A stretch of 64,000 nt of DNA from Alphaproteobacteria bacterium MarineAlpha5_Bin9 (GCA_002937895.1 PTKV01000003.1:43244-107243); one strand, 5' to 3'. Positions 50,248 to 60,851 are shown, counted from the stretch's first letter. Translations and numbers: made by a program. Notes: a model not told the origin generated them from the sequence alone.

Positions 50248-51966
50248 ATGAATGAAGAACTACATCATTATAAATGTGGAATTGATAGAAAAGCTGAAAA
50301 ATTTGAAGTTGATCCAGTTACTACTCAAATAGTAAGAAATTCTTTAAATTCTGCAGCAGAGCAAATGAAAAGAGCTCTTTGTAGGACTGCTATGTCTCCT
50401 GTTATTTACGAAGTTTTAGATTTTGCCGGTGCAATTTATGACAACCATTACAGATTGCTCGCTCAAGCTCCTAGCCTACCTTTGTTTATGGGAACATTAA
50501 ACTTTTGTATTGAAGAAGCTGTAAAAGGAGTAGGTGGAGAGAATAATTTAGAAGATGGTGATATAATTATATATAACTCACCTTATGGAACAGGATCACA
50601 TCCACAGGATGCAGCATTGGTAGCGCCAGTATTTTTTGAAAATGAATTAGTAGCTTATACAGCCATAAAAGCTCATTGGTTAGATATTGCTGGAAAAGAG
50701 CCCTATTCAACAGATACCGTTGATGTTTTTCAGGAGGGCACAGTGTATCCAGGTGTAAAGCTTTTTAGTAAAGGAAAACTAGTTGATGACATATATAAAA
50801 TGTGTATAGCAAATTCTCGAGTTCCAAACTCTGTTGCTGGGGATATAAATGCTCAAGCTATAGGTGTAAAAGCAGGAGCTTCAGCTTTAAAAAGAATTCT
50901 TTCAAAATATGGAATAAAAAAATTCAGAGCATCAGCAGAATCAATATTTGATGCTGGTGAAATGATTGTGAAAAATTATTTAAAAAAAATACCAAATGGA
51001 GAATATACTGGTTTTGGACAAATGGATAGTAATGGAGTTGAACCTGGCAAAGTTCCTTTTGAAATAAAGGTAATCATAGAAGACGAAAAAGTAATTTTAG
51101 ATATGTCTAAAGCCCCTAAGCAGCAAAATGGACCTATTAATTGTCCATTACCTTCAACTGTTTCTACTGCAAGAGTTGCTATGAGTATGCTTGCAGGAAG
51201 TAATGAAGCTCCTAACGAAGGCTTTTTTAGACCCATAGAGGTTATAACTAAACCAGGAACACTTTTTCACCCTATTTCTCCAGCTCCTGTGTTCTTATAT
51301 GGTTGGCCAGCCCTTCAAGCAATGGAAGTGTTTTATAGAGCCTTGGGTTCAAAATTTCCTGAAAAAGTTCCAGCAAGTAGTGGCGGTTGTATAAATGCAA
51401 TAGTATGGTGGGGAATTAGAGAAAAAACAGGAGAACCTTGGGCTGATGGGGCTCCTCATCCAGTAGGACAAGGTGCAAGCATTTTTGGTGATGGAGCAAC
51501 ATGCCTTCATCATGCTGAGTCAGCAACTAGATTTGCACCAGCTGAAGTTTGGGAAAATAGAAATCCTTGGTTAGTAAATAGAGTAGAATTAATTCAAGAT
51601 AGTGGAGGAGCAGGAAAATACAGAGGTGGTCTAGGTGTTAATTTAGAATTTACAATGTTAGAAGATTCTTATGCTACTACTGTTTGTGAAAGAACTCAAT
51701 TAGCCCCATGGGGTCTTAATGGCGGTAAAGAAGGATTAGCAAATAACTGCTATGTAATCAATCAAGATGAAAAGTTCACAGAGGCAGCTAAAGCCACAAG
51801 AGTTTCAATTAAAAAAGGAAATAGAGTTTTAATTCAGTGTGGAGGGGGCGGAGGATATGGCAAGCCAGAAGAAAGAGAGAAAAGTAAAATTATTAATGAT
51901 CTTAAACAAGGATACATATCAACAGAATACCTTAAAAAATATTATCCAAACATTGAGATAAATTAA
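50248..51966 (+). CDS. Hydantoinase/oxoprolinase B-family subunit (HyuB-2)
   Basis: 'DPVTTQIVRNSLNSAAEQMKRALCRTAMSPVIYEVLDFAGAIYD', 'CGGGGGYGKPEER'; close paralog of HyuB-1. Confidence 0.94.
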   Translation: MNEELHHYKCGIDRKAEKFEVDPVTTQIVRNSLNSAAEQMKRALCRTAMSPVIYEVLDFAGAIYDNHYRLLAQAPSLPLFMGTLNFCIEEAVKGVGGENNLEDGDIIIYNSPYGTGSHPQDAALVAPVFFENELVAYTAIKAHWLDIAGKEPYSTDTVDVFQEGTVYPGVKLFSKGKLVDDIYKMCIANSRVPNSVAGDINAQAIGVKAGASALKRILSKYGIKKFRASAESIFDAGEMIVKNYLKKIPNGEYTGFGQMDSNGVEPGKVPFEIKVIIEDEKVILDMSKAPKQQNGPINCPLPSTVSTARVAMSMLAGSNEAPNEGFFRPIEVITKPGTLFHPISPAPVFLYGWPALQAMEVFYRALGSKFPEKVPASSGGCINAIVWWGIREKTGEPWADGAPHPVGQGASIFGDGATCLHHAESATRFAPAEVWENRNPWLVNRVELIQDSGGAGKYRGGLGVNLEFTMLEDSYATTVCERTQLAPWGLNGGKEGLANNCYVINQDEKFTEAAKATRVSIKKGNRVLIQCGGGGGYGKPEEREKSKIINDLKQGYISTEYLKKYYPNIEIN

Positions 51967-54039
51967 ATGTTGAGAATAGCAACAGATGTAGGAGGAACTT
52001 TTACTGATTTAGTTTATTTTGAAATTGATGACAATAACGGAAAAGCTTTAAGTATTAAAACAGCAAAAAGCGACACCACTCCTAGTAGCTATGAAAAAGG
52101 TGTATTTGACGCTATAACTAAAGCTAAGGTAAAAATTTCAGATTCAAATTTTTTTGCTCATGGAACAACTGTTGTTATTAATTCTATTACTGAAAGAAAA
52201 GGAGTACAAACAGGACTTATAACAACTAAAGGATTTAGAGATAGTATAGAAATAGCAAGAGGTGATAGGCCTGATTTCTTTAATATGCAATATCAAAAAC
52301 CAAAGCCTTTTATCCCAAGATATTTAAGAAGTGAAATTGCTGGAAGAATAGATTTTTTAGGCAATGAAATTACTCCATTAGATTTAACCAATTTAAATTC
52401 TATCTTAGATAATTTTAGAAAGCATAAAGTTAAATCAATAGCTGTTTGTCTGATACATTCATATGCAAATTCTTCTCATGAATTAAAAGTAGTTGAACAA
52501 ATCAAAAAAAATTGGCCAGAAATTGATGTAGTGTCTTCTCATCAAATTACTCGTGAATGGAGAGAGTATGAGAGAACAAATACAACAGCTTTATGTGCAT
52601 ATATTAAGCCAATTGCAAGAAATTATCTTGATAAATTAAATACCAAATTAAAAGAATCAAATTTTTCTGGAAATCCTTATGTAATGCAATCTAATGGAGG
52701 AATAGACACTTTTGAATCAACAAAAAACATTCCTCTTACAATGATAGAGTCTGGTCCAACAAGCGGTGTTTTAGGGGCTGCAGAGTTAGGAAATTTAATT
52801 AATGAAAAAAATATAATTACTTTAGATGTTGGAGGAACAACTGCTAAATGTTCTTTAATTGAAAATGGAAATGTCAAAATTAATACTAATTATTGGATAG
52901 AAAAGAATCGTTTATCAGCTGGTTATCCTGTTATGCTCCCTGTAGTAGATATTGTTGAAATAGGAAACGGGGGGGGAAGTATTGCTTGGGTTGATGATTA
53001 CAATAAACTTCATGTAGGCCCTCAAAGTGCTGGAGCAGATCCAGGACCAGTTTCTTACGGAAAAGGTGGAACTTCAATCACAACTACAGATGCAAACTTA
53101 ATTACAAATAGAATTAATCAGAAATATTTTTGTGGAGGAGAAATTGAAGCAGATATGCAATCGGTAGATAAACATATTGAACCCATAACGGAAAAATTAA
53201 ATTTTACAAAAGATGAAGCAGCAAGAGGAATTATTAGAATAGCAAATAATAATATGATCAATGCTTTAAAATTAGTTTCAGTAAATAAAGGTTATGATCC
53301 AAGGGATTTTACTTTAGTTGCTTTTGGGGGTGGAGGTGGAATGCATGCAACATCACTTGCTAAAGATTTAAATATTCCAAAAGTTATCATACCTGTTAAT
53401 TCTTCAGTTTTTTCAGCATGGGGCATGCTCATGAGTGATTTAAGAAGAGATTATATACTAACTAAATTAACTACTATGAATGAAGAAGCCACTAAAGTTT
53501 TAAAGGACACTTTTGATGAAATGGAAAAGGCAGCATACAAAAGTTTCGAAAAAGAAGAGATATCTAAAGATCTAATCAGTTTTAAAAGATTTGGAAGTTT
53601 TAGATATTTAGGTCAGGATCATTCTGTAGAAATACCAATAAAAAATTCTTCATTTAACAAATCATCTATTTTAGAAATCATAAATGATTTCCATAATCAA
53701 TATGAAAAAGAATTTACATATAAACTAGATAGTCAAGTTGACATGATTCAATTTCATTTGGTTGCTTTCGCAAAAATAAATAAGCCTGATTTGCAGGAGA
53801 GAAAAATAACAGGTATGACAATAGAAAAAACTATAAAAGAAAAAAGAAAAGTAGATTTTGATCAAATGGGAATTCATGAGTCAAATATTTATGATTTTAA
53901 TCTTTTAGAACCAAAAATGGAATTTTATGGACCTGCTATTGTTGAAGATCCAAGTACAACAGTAGTTATTTTCCCAAATCAAAAGTGTAATGTAGATAAA
54001 TTTGCTAATCTACATATTTCTATATTAGAAGAGAGTTAA
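51967..54039 (+). CDS. Hydantoinase/oxoprolinase A-family subunit (HyuA-2)
   Basis: 'IATDVGGTFTDLVYFE', 'HGTTVVINSITERKG', 'VMQSNGGIDTFE', 'ITLDVGGTTAKCSL', 'GNGGGSIAWVDD'. Confidence 0.94.
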   Translation: MLRIATDVGGTFTDLVYFEIDDNNGKALSIKTAKSDTTPSSYEKGVFDAITKAKVKISDSNFFAHGTTVVINSITERKGVQTGLITTKGFRDSIEIARGDRPDFFNMQYQKPKPFIPRYLRSEIAGRIDFLGNEITPLDLTNLNSILDNFRKHKVKSIAVCLIHSYANSSHELKVVEQIKKNWPEIDVVSSHQITREWREYERTNTTALCAYIKPIARNYLDKLNTKLKESNFSGNPYVMQSNGGIDTFESTKNIPLTMIESGPTSGVLGAAELGNLINEKNIITLDVGGTTAKCSLIENGNVKINTNYWIEKNRLSAGYPVMLPVVDIVEIGNGGGSIAWVDDYNKLHVGPQSAGADPGPVSYGKGGTSITTTDANLITNRINQKYFCGGEIEADMQSVDKHIEPITEKLNFTKDEAARGIIRIANNNMINALKLVSVNKGYDPRDFTLVAFGGGGGMHATSLAKDLNIPKVIIPVNSSVFSAWGMLMSDLRRDYILTKLTTMNEEATKVLKDTFDEMEKAAYKSFEKEEISKDLISFKRFGSFRYLGQDHSVEIPIKNSSFNKSSILEIINDFHNQYEKEFTYKLDSQVDMIQFHLVAFAKINKPDLQERKITGMTIEKTIKEKRKVDFDQMGIHESNIYDFNLLEPKMEFYGPAIVEDPSTTVVIFPNQKCNVDKFANLHISILEES

Positions 54040-55701
54040 TTGATGAAAAAAGAAATTGATCCAATAACTACAGAAATAATTCAAAGTTCACTTCAAGCAG
54101 CTTGTGATGAAATGTTTATAGCTATGAGAAAAACAGCTATGAGCTCTATAATATATGAAGTTCTAGATTTTGGCACTGCCATAACTGACTCTGATGGTAA
54201 CATTGCTGCATCTGGAGCTGGAATTCCTGCCTTTATTGCTATGTGCGATAAAGCTGTTCAAGCAGTAATTAAAAAATATGATAACTCAGATATTAAAGAA
54301 GGAGATGTTTTTGCTACTAATGATCCATACAATGGGGGTGTGACCCACTTAAATGATGTCATAGTAGTTATGCCAATTTTTTCTTCAGGGGAAAGAATAG
54401 CCTGGAGCGCTAATATTGCTCATTGGCCAGATTTAGGAGGTATGGCTCCTGGCGGTATATCCGCAGATGCTAAAGAAATTTTCCAAGAGGGTCTTCAATT
54501 ACCAGTAATAAAAATGATTGAAAAAGGAAAACCAATACAATCAGTTATAGACATTATAACTGCTAATAGTAGAATTCCTCAATATACTCTTGGAGATATG
54601 TGGGCAGCTATTGCTTCTATAAGAGTTGGTGAAATAAGAATAAAAGAAATAGCAAATAAATATGGAACAGAAACTTTTAAACAATCTGTCCAACTGTTTA
54701 TGGATTATGGAGAGCAAGCCTCATTAGATTCTCTTAAAAAATTACCAAAAGGAACATTTTATGGTGAGGATTTATTAGATGATGGAAAAAAAATTCAAGT
54801 AAAAGTAACTATTACAGATAAAGAATTTTTAGTAGATTTAAGAAACAATCCAAAACAAGATGATGGTCCTAACAATGCTTCTCTAGATGGCACAATAGTA
54901 TCAGCTCAAATGGCTTTTAAATCTATAAGTACTGGGGACTTTGTTTGTAATGCTGGTACTTTTAGACCTTTAAAAGTAATAGCAGATGAAGGATCAATGT
55001 TTAATCCTACTCGACCAGCTGCTCAAGGAATATATTATGAAACCGATATCAGATCTTATGATTTAATTTGGAAAGCAATATCTGGTTTGAATCCAGAAAA
55101 ATCAACAGCAGGAAGTTTTGCATCTATTTGTGGAACTTTTATGGGTGGTCAACATCCAGATACAGGAGCAACTTTTATTATTATTGAACCTCAAGTAGGC
55201 GGGTGGGGAGCTTATAGCAAGGGAGATGGTTGTAATGCAAACTTTTCTGCTTTTCATGGTGATACCTTTAATACACCTGCTGAAATTTCTGAAGCACGTC
55301 ATGGTGTTTATGTAGATCAAATGAGATTAAATGACGAAGATGGTGGAGAAGGAAAGTTCCGTGGCGGAAAAGGTATAATAATGGATTATAGAATAAGATC
55401 AAAAAATGCTTGGGTAACTGTAGCATATACTAGATCAAAAAGTTTGCCTTGGGCTTTGCAAGGCGGAAATGAAGGAGCGCCAAACTATATTGAGCATATT
55501 AAAAAAGATGGAACAATCAATAAATATTCAGTTATTACTGGCTTAACTTTAGAACCTGAAGACATAATAAGAATTCATACTGGAAGTGGGGGAGGTTTTG
55601 GCAAACCAGAAGATAGAGATTCTAAGTTAATCGAAGAAGATTTATTAAATGAATACATTACTTTTGAACAAGCTAAAAAATTTTATAATTATAAAAAATA
55701 A
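54040..55701 (+). CDS. Hydantoinase/oxoprolinase B-family subunit (HyuB-3)
   Basis: 'DPITTEIIQSSLQAACDEMFIAMRKTAMSSIIYEVLDFGTAITD', 'ATNDPYNGGVTHLNDVIV', 'GSGGGFGKPEDR'. Confidence 0.94.
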   Translation: MMKKEIDPITTEIIQSSLQAACDEMFIAMRKTAMSSIIYEVLDFGTAITDSDGNIAASGAGIPAFIAMCDKAVQAVIKKYDNSDIKEGDVFATNDPYNGGVTHLNDVIVVMPIFSSGERIAWSANIAHWPDLGGMAPGGISADAKEIFQEGLQLPVIKMIEKGKPIQSVIDIITANSRIPQYTLGDMWAAIASIRVGEIRIKEIANKYGTETFKQSVQLFMDYGEQASLDSLKKLPKGTFYGEDLLDDGKKIQVKVTITDKEFLVDLRNNPKQDDGPNNASLDGTIVSAQMAFKSISTGDFVCNAGTFRPLKVIADEGSMFNPTRPAAQGIYYETDIRSYDLIWKAISGLNPEKSTAGSFASICGTFMGGQHPDTGATFIIIEPQVGGWGAYSKGDGCNANFSAFHGDTFNTPAEISEARHGVYVDQMRLNDEDGGEGKFRGGKGIIMDYRIRSKNAWVTVAYTRSKSLPWALQGGNEGAPNYIEHIKKDGTINKYSVITGLTLEPEDIIRIHTGSGGGFGKPEDRDSKLIEEDLLNEYITFEQAKKFYNYKK

Positions 55702-55706
55702 TTGCT

Positions 55707-58700
55707 ATGCTTAATTATACTAATGAAATTTCTTTTGATGATATAAATAAAATAGCTTACGCTTCAGAAAACGATGTATCAAAAATTTTACTTAATTATT
55801 TTGAGCCAGAATATTCAAAAAGAATTTCAAATATTAATGATAGAGCAAATGAAATTGTCAAAACTGTTCGTAAGTCAATTAAATCAGATAGTCCAATCGA
55901 AAATTTACTACAAGAATACGAATTAAATACCAAAGAAGGGACCGTTTTACTCTGTTTAGCTGAAGCTCTTTTGAGAATACCTGACAAAAAAACAATGGAT
56001 AGACTTTTAGAAGATAAATTTGCATCAGTTGATTGGAGAACTCATATTGGAGCGGACAAAGGTGTCTTTGTTAATGCTTCTTCTTGGGCCTTTTTTTTAA
56101 CAGGTAGTATTCTTGATAAAAAAGAAACAGATAAAACCAAACTCGAGGAAACATATAAAGGTTTGATTAAAAGAAGTAGTGAACCAGTTATTAGAGTTGC
56201 AGTTAAAAAAGCAGTAACTATTTTAGCAAAGCAATTTGTTTTTAAACCCACCATAGAAGACGGTATGAAATTTACTAAATCTGAGAAATATAAAAAAAAC
56301 ATCTTCTCTTTTGATATGCTTGGAGAAGGAGCAAGAACAATGTTAGATGCAAATAGATATTATGAAGATTATATTAATTCTATACATGAAGTAGGAAAAA
56401 AACTTGAAAATAGTAACGATATTAAATTTTCAAATGGAGTATCTATAAAAATCTCAGCTCTCCATCCAAGATATGAAAGAAACAAAATAAAGGATTTAGA
56501 TTTAGAACTTTTACCAAAATTAATTAAGCTGTGTGAATTATGTAAAGAATATAATATTCAACTTTGCATTGATGCTGAAGAAAATTACAGACTAATATTA
56601 TCATTAAAACTTTTAGAAAAATTATCAGCAACTAAAAGTTTAGAAGGGTGGAATGGTTTAGGTTTAGCGGTTCAAGCATATCAAAAAAGAGCTTTTTTTG
56701 TAATTGATTGGCTAAATAAACTTGCCAAAAGGGATAATAGAATAATTAATGTAAGACTTGTTAAAGGTGCGTATTGGGATACAGAAATAAAACTTGCTCA
56801 GGAACTTGGAGTTCCAAACTATCCGGTATTTACTAGAAAATCTCTCACAGATTTATCTTGGATGGCATGTGCTATGAAATTATTTACTTTACAGGAAAAT
56901 ATATTTCCACAATTTGCTACTCATAATGCATATTCAATTGCATTCATAGAAGAGTTTGGAAAAGATAAAATTTTTGAATTTCAAAGAATTCATGGAATGG
57001 CTGATAAAATTCATGATTATTTCAATAGATTCTCAAGTGATAATTATCAAAAGTGCAGAATATATGCTCCGGTTGGTGAATACGACGATTTACTTCCTTA
57101 CTTAATGAGAAGGTTACTTGAAAATGGAGCCAACACATCTTTTGTTAATAAGATAAATGATCCTAAACTTGATATAAATGAAATTATTAAGGATCCATTG
57201 GAAATTATAAAAAAGTATAAAGAATATTCAAATCCACAGATACCCATACCAAGTAGAATATATTTACCTCTTAGGAAAAATGCTAAAGGTTATGATTTAG
57301 AAAATGAGTTTACTAGAAAAGAAATGGAAAATATTTTTCAGGAAAAAGAATTGAATTTAAAAGCGAGTTCAATAGTAAGTGGAAAAAATATTTTTGAAGA
57401 ATCTTTTAAAGTTTATAATCCTGCTGATTTAGATGAATTATTAGGGGAAGTTTCCTTTGCTTCTGATGAAACTATAAAAAAATCTATAGATGTATCTTCT
57501 AATTTTTTTAACAAATGGAAAAATTATGATTTGTTAGAAAAAGTTAAAATAATAGACAAATTCGCAGATTTAATTGAGGAAAACAAAGATCATTTAATTA
57601 AAATATGCGTTATGGAAGCTGGAAAAACCATTCGAGATTCAATTGATGATTTAAGAGAAGCTGTTGATTTTTGTCATTATTATTCAAGTGAGGCAATTAG
57701 ATTGTTTGAAAAACCAAATGAACTAAAAGGTCCAACAGGTGAAAAAAATAAATTAATTTATGAAGGTAAAGGAGTGATTTTTGCAATTAGTCCTTGGAAT
57801 TTTCCAATAGCAATATTTACAGGGCAAATTGTATCATCTTTAGTTACAGGAAATACTGTTATAGCAAAGCCTGCTGAACAAACATCCTTAATTGCATTTG
57901 AAATAATCAAATTACTTTTTAAAGCAGGTTTACCTTATGAAGCACTTCAGTTAATTTTGGGTAAAGGTGAAGATATAGGTCCCAAAATTTTGCTTGATGA
58001 TAGGATCAAAGGTGTTGTATTTACAGGATCCTGTGAAACTGCAAAAAATATTCAAAACAATTTAAGCAAAAGAGATGGTGAAATTATTCCTTTAACTGCT
58101 GAAACAGGAGGATTAAATTTTATGATTATTGACTCCTCAGCATTAACTGAACAGGTTGTAGATGATGCCATTGAATCAGGTTTTAATGGAGCAGGACAAA
58201 GATGTTCAGCCTTAAGAATATTAGCTATACAAGATGAAGTTTATGATAAAACTTTAGAAATGCTTTCTGGAGCAACAAAAAAAATTAAAGTTGGTCTTCC
58301 AAATTTATTAAATACTGACATTGGCTCTGTAATTGATAATACTGCAAAAAATAAAATTGACAATCATCTTAAAAAATTTAATTCTAATATTATTGCCCAA
58401 GCCCCCTTAGATAATAATTTAAATGGTTTTTTTGTGACACCTACTATTATAGAAATAAATAATATTACTGATATTAAAGAAGAAGTATTTGGGCCAGTGA
58501 TTCATGTATACAAATATCAAGCTAATAAAATTGAGGAATTAGTTCAGGATATTAATTCTTTAAATTATGGTTTAACACTGGGTATTCAAAGTAGAATTGA
58601 AAATACTATTAACTATATTTTTAATAATGCAAACATAGGTAATATCTATATTAATAGAAATATTGTAGGTGCTGTTGTTGGGGTTCAACCTTTTGGCGGA

Positions 58701-58838
58701 AGAGGTCTTTCGGGAACAGGTCCAAAAGCAGGAGGGCCAAATTATTTAATGAAATTTGTAAATGAAAAATCATACTCTTATGACACTACTGCTGCTGGGG
58801 GTAACGCAACTCTATTTATGATGTCTGATAATCAATAA
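55707..58838 (+). CDS. putA: Bifunctional proline dehydrogenase / delta-1-pyrroline-5-carboxylate dehydrogenase
   Basis: PRODH barrel 'ISALHPRYERNK', 'VRLVKGAYWDTEIK', 'ATHNAYSIAF'; ALDH 'SPWNFPIAIFTGQI', 'FTGSCETAK', 'AETGGLNFMIIDSSALTEQVVDDAIESGFNGAGQRCSALR'. Confidence 0.96.
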   Translation: MLNYTNEISFDDINKIAYASENDVSKILLNYFEPEYSKRISNINDRANEIVKTVRKSIKSDSPIENLLQEYELNTKEGTVLLCLAEALLRIPDKKTMDRLLEDKFASVDWRTHIGADKGVFVNASSWAFFLTGSILDKKETDKTKLEETYKGLIKRSSEPVIRVAVKKAVTILAKQFVFKPTIEDGMKFTKSEKYKKNIFSFDMLGEGARTMLDANRYYEDYINSIHEVGKKLENSNDIKFSNGVSIKISALHPRYERNKIKDLDLELLPKLIKLCELCKEYNIQLCIDAEENYRLILSLKLLEKLSATKSLEGWNGLGLAVQAYQKRAFFVIDWLNKLAKRDNRIINVRLVKGAYWDTEIKLAQELGVPNYPVFTRKSLTDLSWMACAMKLFTLQENIFPQFATHNAYSIAFIEEFGKDKIFEFQRIHGMADKIHDYFNRFSSDNYQKCRIYAPVGEYDDLLPYLMRRLLENGANTSFVNKINDPKLDINEIIKDPLEIIKKYKEYSNPQIPIPSRIYLPLRKNAKGYDLENEFTRKEMENIFQEKELNLKASSIVSGKNIFEESFKVYNPADLDELLGEVSFASDETIKKSIDVSSNFFNKWKNYDLLEKVKIIDKFADLIEENKDHLIKICVMEAGKTIRDSIDDLREAVDFCHYYSSEAIRLFEKPNELKGPTGEKNKLIYEGKGVIFAISPWNFPIAIFTGQIVSSLVTGNTVIAKPAEQTSLIAFEIIKLLFKAGLPYEALQLILGKGEDIGPKILLDDRIKGVVFTGSCETAKNIQNNLSKRDGEIIPLTAETGGLNFMIIDSSALTEQVVDDAIESGFNGAGQRCSALRILAIQDEVYDKTLEMLSGATKKIKVGLPNLLNTDIGSVIDNTAKNKIDNHLKKFNSNIIAQAPLDNNLNGFFVTPTIIEINNITDIKEEVFGPVIHVYKYQANKIEELVQDINSLNYGLTLGIQSRIENTINYIFNNANIGNIYINRNIVGAVVGVQPFGGRGLSGTGPKAGGPNYLMKFVNEKSYSYDTTAAGGNATLFMMSDNQ

Positions 58839-58840
58839 AA

Positions 58841-59950
58841 ATGTTAAAAATAAAATCAATAGAAGTATATAAAATTAAACTTCCTCTAAAAGAAGGAAAA
58901 TATAGTTGGTCTCATGGTAATTCGGTTTCAACTTTTGATTCAACAGTTGTTAAAGTAAATACACAATATCCTAATATATATGGATTTGGTGAAGTGTGTA
59001 CTTTAGGTCCAGCTTATCTTCCTGCATATCCTGAAGGAGTTAGAGAAGGGATAAAGAAATTTGGTAAATTATTGATTGGATCAGATCCAACTGAAATAAA
59101 TAAAATAAATGATTTAATGGATTCTGGTTTAAAAGGTCATAATTATACTAAATCACCTATTGATATTGCTTGTTGGGATATATTAGGAAAGTATACTGAA
59201 CAACCATTATGGAAATTGTTAGGTGGAAAATATGGTAATTTTGTAGATCTCTATAGAGCAATTTCTCAAGAAGAACCGAAAACTATGTTAAAAAAAGTCA
59301 AAAAATATAAAAAAGAAGGATATTCAAAATTTCAATTAAAGGTTGGTGGGAATCCCGACGATGATATTGACAGAATAAAACTTATAAGATCTGCTTTGAG
59401 TAAAAAAGATGTTTTAGTAGCTGATGCAAACACAGGATGGTTAATGCATGATGCATTAAGGGTAATAAAAGATACTGAGTATTTAGATGTTTATTATGAA
59501 CAACCTTGTATTACTTATGAAGAATGTTTATCAATAAGGAAAAAAACTACTAATCCTTTTATCCTAGATGAAAGTATCCAATCAATAAATGATTTTTTGA
59601 GAGCTTATAATGATAGAGCAATGGATATAATAAATATTAAAATAAGTAAATTAGGCGGAATAACCAAAAGTAGAGTTTTAAGAGATTTATGTATTGAATT
59701 AGGTATATCAATGACTATCGAAGATTCTTGGGGTGGTGATATAGCAACTTCAGCAATTTCTCATCTTTCACACAGCACTCCAGAAAAATTTCGCTTCTCA
59801 TCTACTGATTTTAATAGTTATAATACTTTATCTTATTCAAAAAATTCTCCAAAAAGAAAAGAAGGAAAATTTTCTGCATCAAATAATCCAGGGTTAGGGT
59901 TAACAGTTGATTTAAAAAAATTAGGAAGGCCTTTATTTAAAATAATATAA
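58841..59950 (+). CDS. Mandelate racemase/muconate lactonizing enzyme family (enolase superfamily), possibly cis-3-hydroxyproline dehydratase/proline-betaine epimerase-like
   Basis: 'LPLKEGKYSWSHGNSVSTFDSTVVKV', 'GHNYTKSPIDIACWDILGK', 'KFQLKVGG', 'VADANTGW', 'YYEQPC', 'LDESI', 'EDSWGGDIATSA'. Confidence 0.85.
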   Translation: MLKIKSIEVYKIKLPLKEGKYSWSHGNSVSTFDSTVVKVNTQYPNIYGFGEVCTLGPAYLPAYPEGVREGIKKFGKLLIGSDPTEINKINDLMDSGLKGHNYTKSPIDIACWDILGKYTEQPLWKLLGGKYGNFVDLYRAISQEEPKTMLKKVKKYKKEGYSKFQLKVGGNPDDDIDRIKLIRSALSKKDVLVADANTGWLMHDALRVIKDTEYLDVYYEQPCITYEECLSIRKKTTNPFILDESIQSINDFLRAYNDRAMDIINIKISKLGGITKSRVLRDLCIELGISMTIEDSWGGDIATSAISHLSHSTPEKFRFSSTDFNSYNTLSYSKNSPKRKEGKFSASNNPGLGLTVDLKKLGRPLFKII

Positions 59951-59953
59951 ATT

Positions 59954-60703
59954 TTAAAAAGAGTTATCAATTGCTCCTGTTATTAAGCCTGTTACTTCTT
60001 CAGGTGATGAATTCTTAATTTCCTTATCAGAAACTTTAACACCCCTTCTTAAGACCATAACTCTGTCACACACTTCAAAAACATCCATCATTCGGTGACT
60101 AATTAAAATAATTCCAATATTTTTTTCTTTTAATTTTAAAATATATTCTAGAACTTCTTTAACTTGTTTTACACTTATTGCAGCAGTTGGTTCATCCATT
60201 ATAACTATCTCAGGATTTGATAATCTTGTTCTTGATAGTGCTACTGCTTGTTTTTGTCCGCCTGATAGTGTTTTAACAAATTGGTTAGATCTTGTATCAG
60301 ATTTTAATTCTTTAAAAAGTTCTTTGGAATTTTCTTTCATAGCTTTAAAATCTACAAACTTAATTGGTCCAAATTTAAATTTTGTTAACCATCTTCCTAA
60401 ATAGACATTTTCGTAAGCTCGTAAATTATCACATAAAGCTAAGTCTTGATATACAACTTCAATACCTTTTTCTTGAGCGTCTAATGGTTTATGAAAAGTT
60501 ACTTCTTGATTATGTAAAAAAATTTTTCCATATGTAGGGAGATAGTTACCCGCTATAATTTTAATAAGTGTAGATTTTCCAGCTCCATTATCACCCATTA
60601 AACCTAAACATTGACCTTTTGATAAAGATAAATTTATATTAGATAAAGCTTCAACCCCACCAAAGTTTTTTGAAATATTTTCTAGTTTTAGCACTTTTTC
60701 CAT
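59954..60703 (-). CDS. Sugar-type ABC ATPase, single nucleotide-binding domain (Rbs/Xyl/Frc-like)
   Basis: 'ENISKNFGGVEALSNINLSLSKGQCLGLMGDNGAGKSTLIKIIAG', 'LSGGQKQAVALSR', 'IVIMDEPTAAISV'; 249 aa only. Confidence 0.92.
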   Translation of the reverse strand: MEKVLKLENISKNFGGVEALSNINLSLSKGQCLGLMGDNGAGKSTLIKIIAGNYLPTYGKIFLHNQEVTFHKPLDAQEKGIEVVYQDLALCDNLRAYENVYLGRWLTKFKFGPIKFVDFKAMKENSKELFKELKSDTRSNQFVKTLSGGQKQAVALSRTRLSNPEIVIMDEPTAAISVKQVKEVLEYILKLKEKNIGIILISHRMMDVFEVCDRVMVLRRGVKVSDKEIKNSSPEEVTGLITGAIDNSF

Positions 60704-60741
60704 AATAATTTTCTTAGTTTTTTATATATATATTATATTTA

Positions 60742-60760
60742 AAGTATAAAAATTATACTT
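60742..60760. promoter_or_regulatory. Inverted repeat AAGTATAA-AAA-TTATACTT in a divergent intergenic region
   Basis: 8 bp perfect arms, between divergent ABC ATPase and SBP genes. Confidence 0.35.
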
Positions 60761-60851
60761 AAATAAAAATAATTAAAATACTTATATTTAGTATTAAAAA
60801 TTATTATTGTATTAATTTCATGTCTATGCTAGCTTTTTTTTGGAGGTATTT

